NCBI RefSeq assembly: GCF_014905175.1
Contig: NC_057792.1
Coordinates: 16,126,963-16,190,962 of the forward strand
Direction of reading: 5' to 3'
Length of the DNA stretch: 64,000 nucleotides
Origin: Aphidius gifuensis
Lineage: Eukaryota; Arthropoda; Insecta; Hymenoptera; Braconidae
Position 1 is the stretch's first letter; each line of letters starts with the position of its first letter. Positions 63,375-64,000 of this stretch are shown piece after piece. The position numbers were made by a program, and so were the translations under genes. The notes beneath the pieces are model-generated. The model was not told the DNA's origin, did no database searches, and saw nothing but the letters and a program-made list of their open reading frames with translations.

Positions 63375-63405
63375 GATGATGATGATGATGATGATGATGA
63401 TGATA
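63375..63405. repeat. GAT microsatellite
   Basis: About nine GAT units in a row. On the other strand it reads as poly-His in a spurious frame. Confidence 0.85.
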
Positions 63406-64000
63406 ATAGGGAACGAAATTTTTATGGCTTTTTAGACAATGGACCCGTCTACATTTCACCCAAGGGATGTTATACATAAAAACTCTCGGCTATTTTTTTT
63501 TGATAAATAAATAAAAAATTGAATAGATTAGAAACTATATCTGATATTAAATTATAATAGAAAATATTTTGATAAAAAGAAAGCTATATTGATATTGCGT
63601 GGTATTAAAAATAAAAAAAAAAAATGAAAAGGAGAATTTAAATAATATAAAATGTTAAAAATTAAATATTAAAAATATATATTTAAGAGAATCGCGTGAC
63701 TTGATTTGACCGAGCGTGACCAAGGATGGGCCAACAGACAAAAATTAAAAAAAAAAAAAAAGCATACAAGTATAGAAAAGGATAGTTTTAATATTTCTTT
63801 TTTTTTTTTTTCATTTCTGTTTCATTGTTGCTGAGTATTTGTATTTTCTTTTTTTTTTTGTTGCGATGCATATGAAAAGGGATATTTTGGAATGCAGTTG
63901 ATGGGGTGGGCGGGTGCATCCGGGCGGAAATATGTCGTGTACTATTTTTTTTAAAAAAACACCCACATTTTATTGTCACATTATGATCATGTCTTTCTCT

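Larger units (their letters stand above)
57901..64000. other. Long non-coding region with less AT-rich islands
   Basis: No coding gene supported. GC-richer islands (about 58310-58500, 59330-59520, 59770-60170, 60440-60680, 61190-61510, 62730-62940, 63090-63480) alternate with poly-A/T. A (CT)n run is at 62441-62466 and a (GAT)n run at about 63378-63405. It could be a large intron or regulatory domain of a gene right of the window. Confidence 0.4.

Noticed and set aside
63235..63477. Minus-strand frame with poly-His
   Set aside because: It is a translation of the GAT microsatellite; no family match or splice support.
1..64000. CRISPR arrays, prokaryotic operons or viral replication genes
   Set aside because: No regularly spaced repeats, ribosome-binding sites or viral hallmark proteins were seen; all genes are intron-bearing insect-type genes.

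Overview
This is an insect nuclear genome window. It is extremely AT-rich, full of A/T homopolymers, and its genes have short introns with GT/AG borders. It carries an arthropod-type Toll receptor and a CYP4-type P450 next to animal housekeeping genes. Composition and gene content suggest a hymenopteran, perhaps a very AT-rich parasitoid wasp, but the sequence alone does not prove the order. All exon borders were inferred by eye from reading frame, splice consensus and family alignment.

Layout, left to right. 1-1123: 5' end of a DESI1-like SUMO isopeptidase (minus), running off the left edge. 3174-12038: NPL4, the p97/UFD1 cofactor (plus). Its 6.2-kb intron contains a whole minus-strand gene (7388-9495) coding for RING, B-box, coiled coil and cyclophilin, a TRIM-Cyp-like architecture with a degenerate isomerase site. 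12926-13468: TPRKB/Cgi121 (KEOPS). 13846-14873: RFXANK/ANKRA2. 15525-23234: a duplicated block, all minus, in the order delta-COP A, MIA40 A, MIA40 B, delta-COP B. 23828-24893: IMPACT. 25317-27457: a short TECPR2. 28720-30809: CYP4-type P450. 31493-34139: Toll-type receptor. 34668-35475: RPA2 copy A. 36376-40397: three tandem small secreted proteins. 41069-43550: FGD-type RhoGEF. 46271-47069: RPA2 copy B. 47638-50318: SLC41 Mg2+ transporter with two possible N-termini. 51-64 kb: about 13 kb with no gene I can support.

The repeated theme is local duplication of genes that are normally single copy (delta-COP, MIA40, RPA2). Near-identical internal stretches, introns included, lie beside diverged ends, which points to gene conversion. 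The strongest leads are the nested TRIM-Cyp-like gene, the delta-COP/MIA40 block, the RPA2 pair, the secreted-protein array, and a TECPR2 that has lost its TECPR repeats but kept a C-terminal LIR-like motif.
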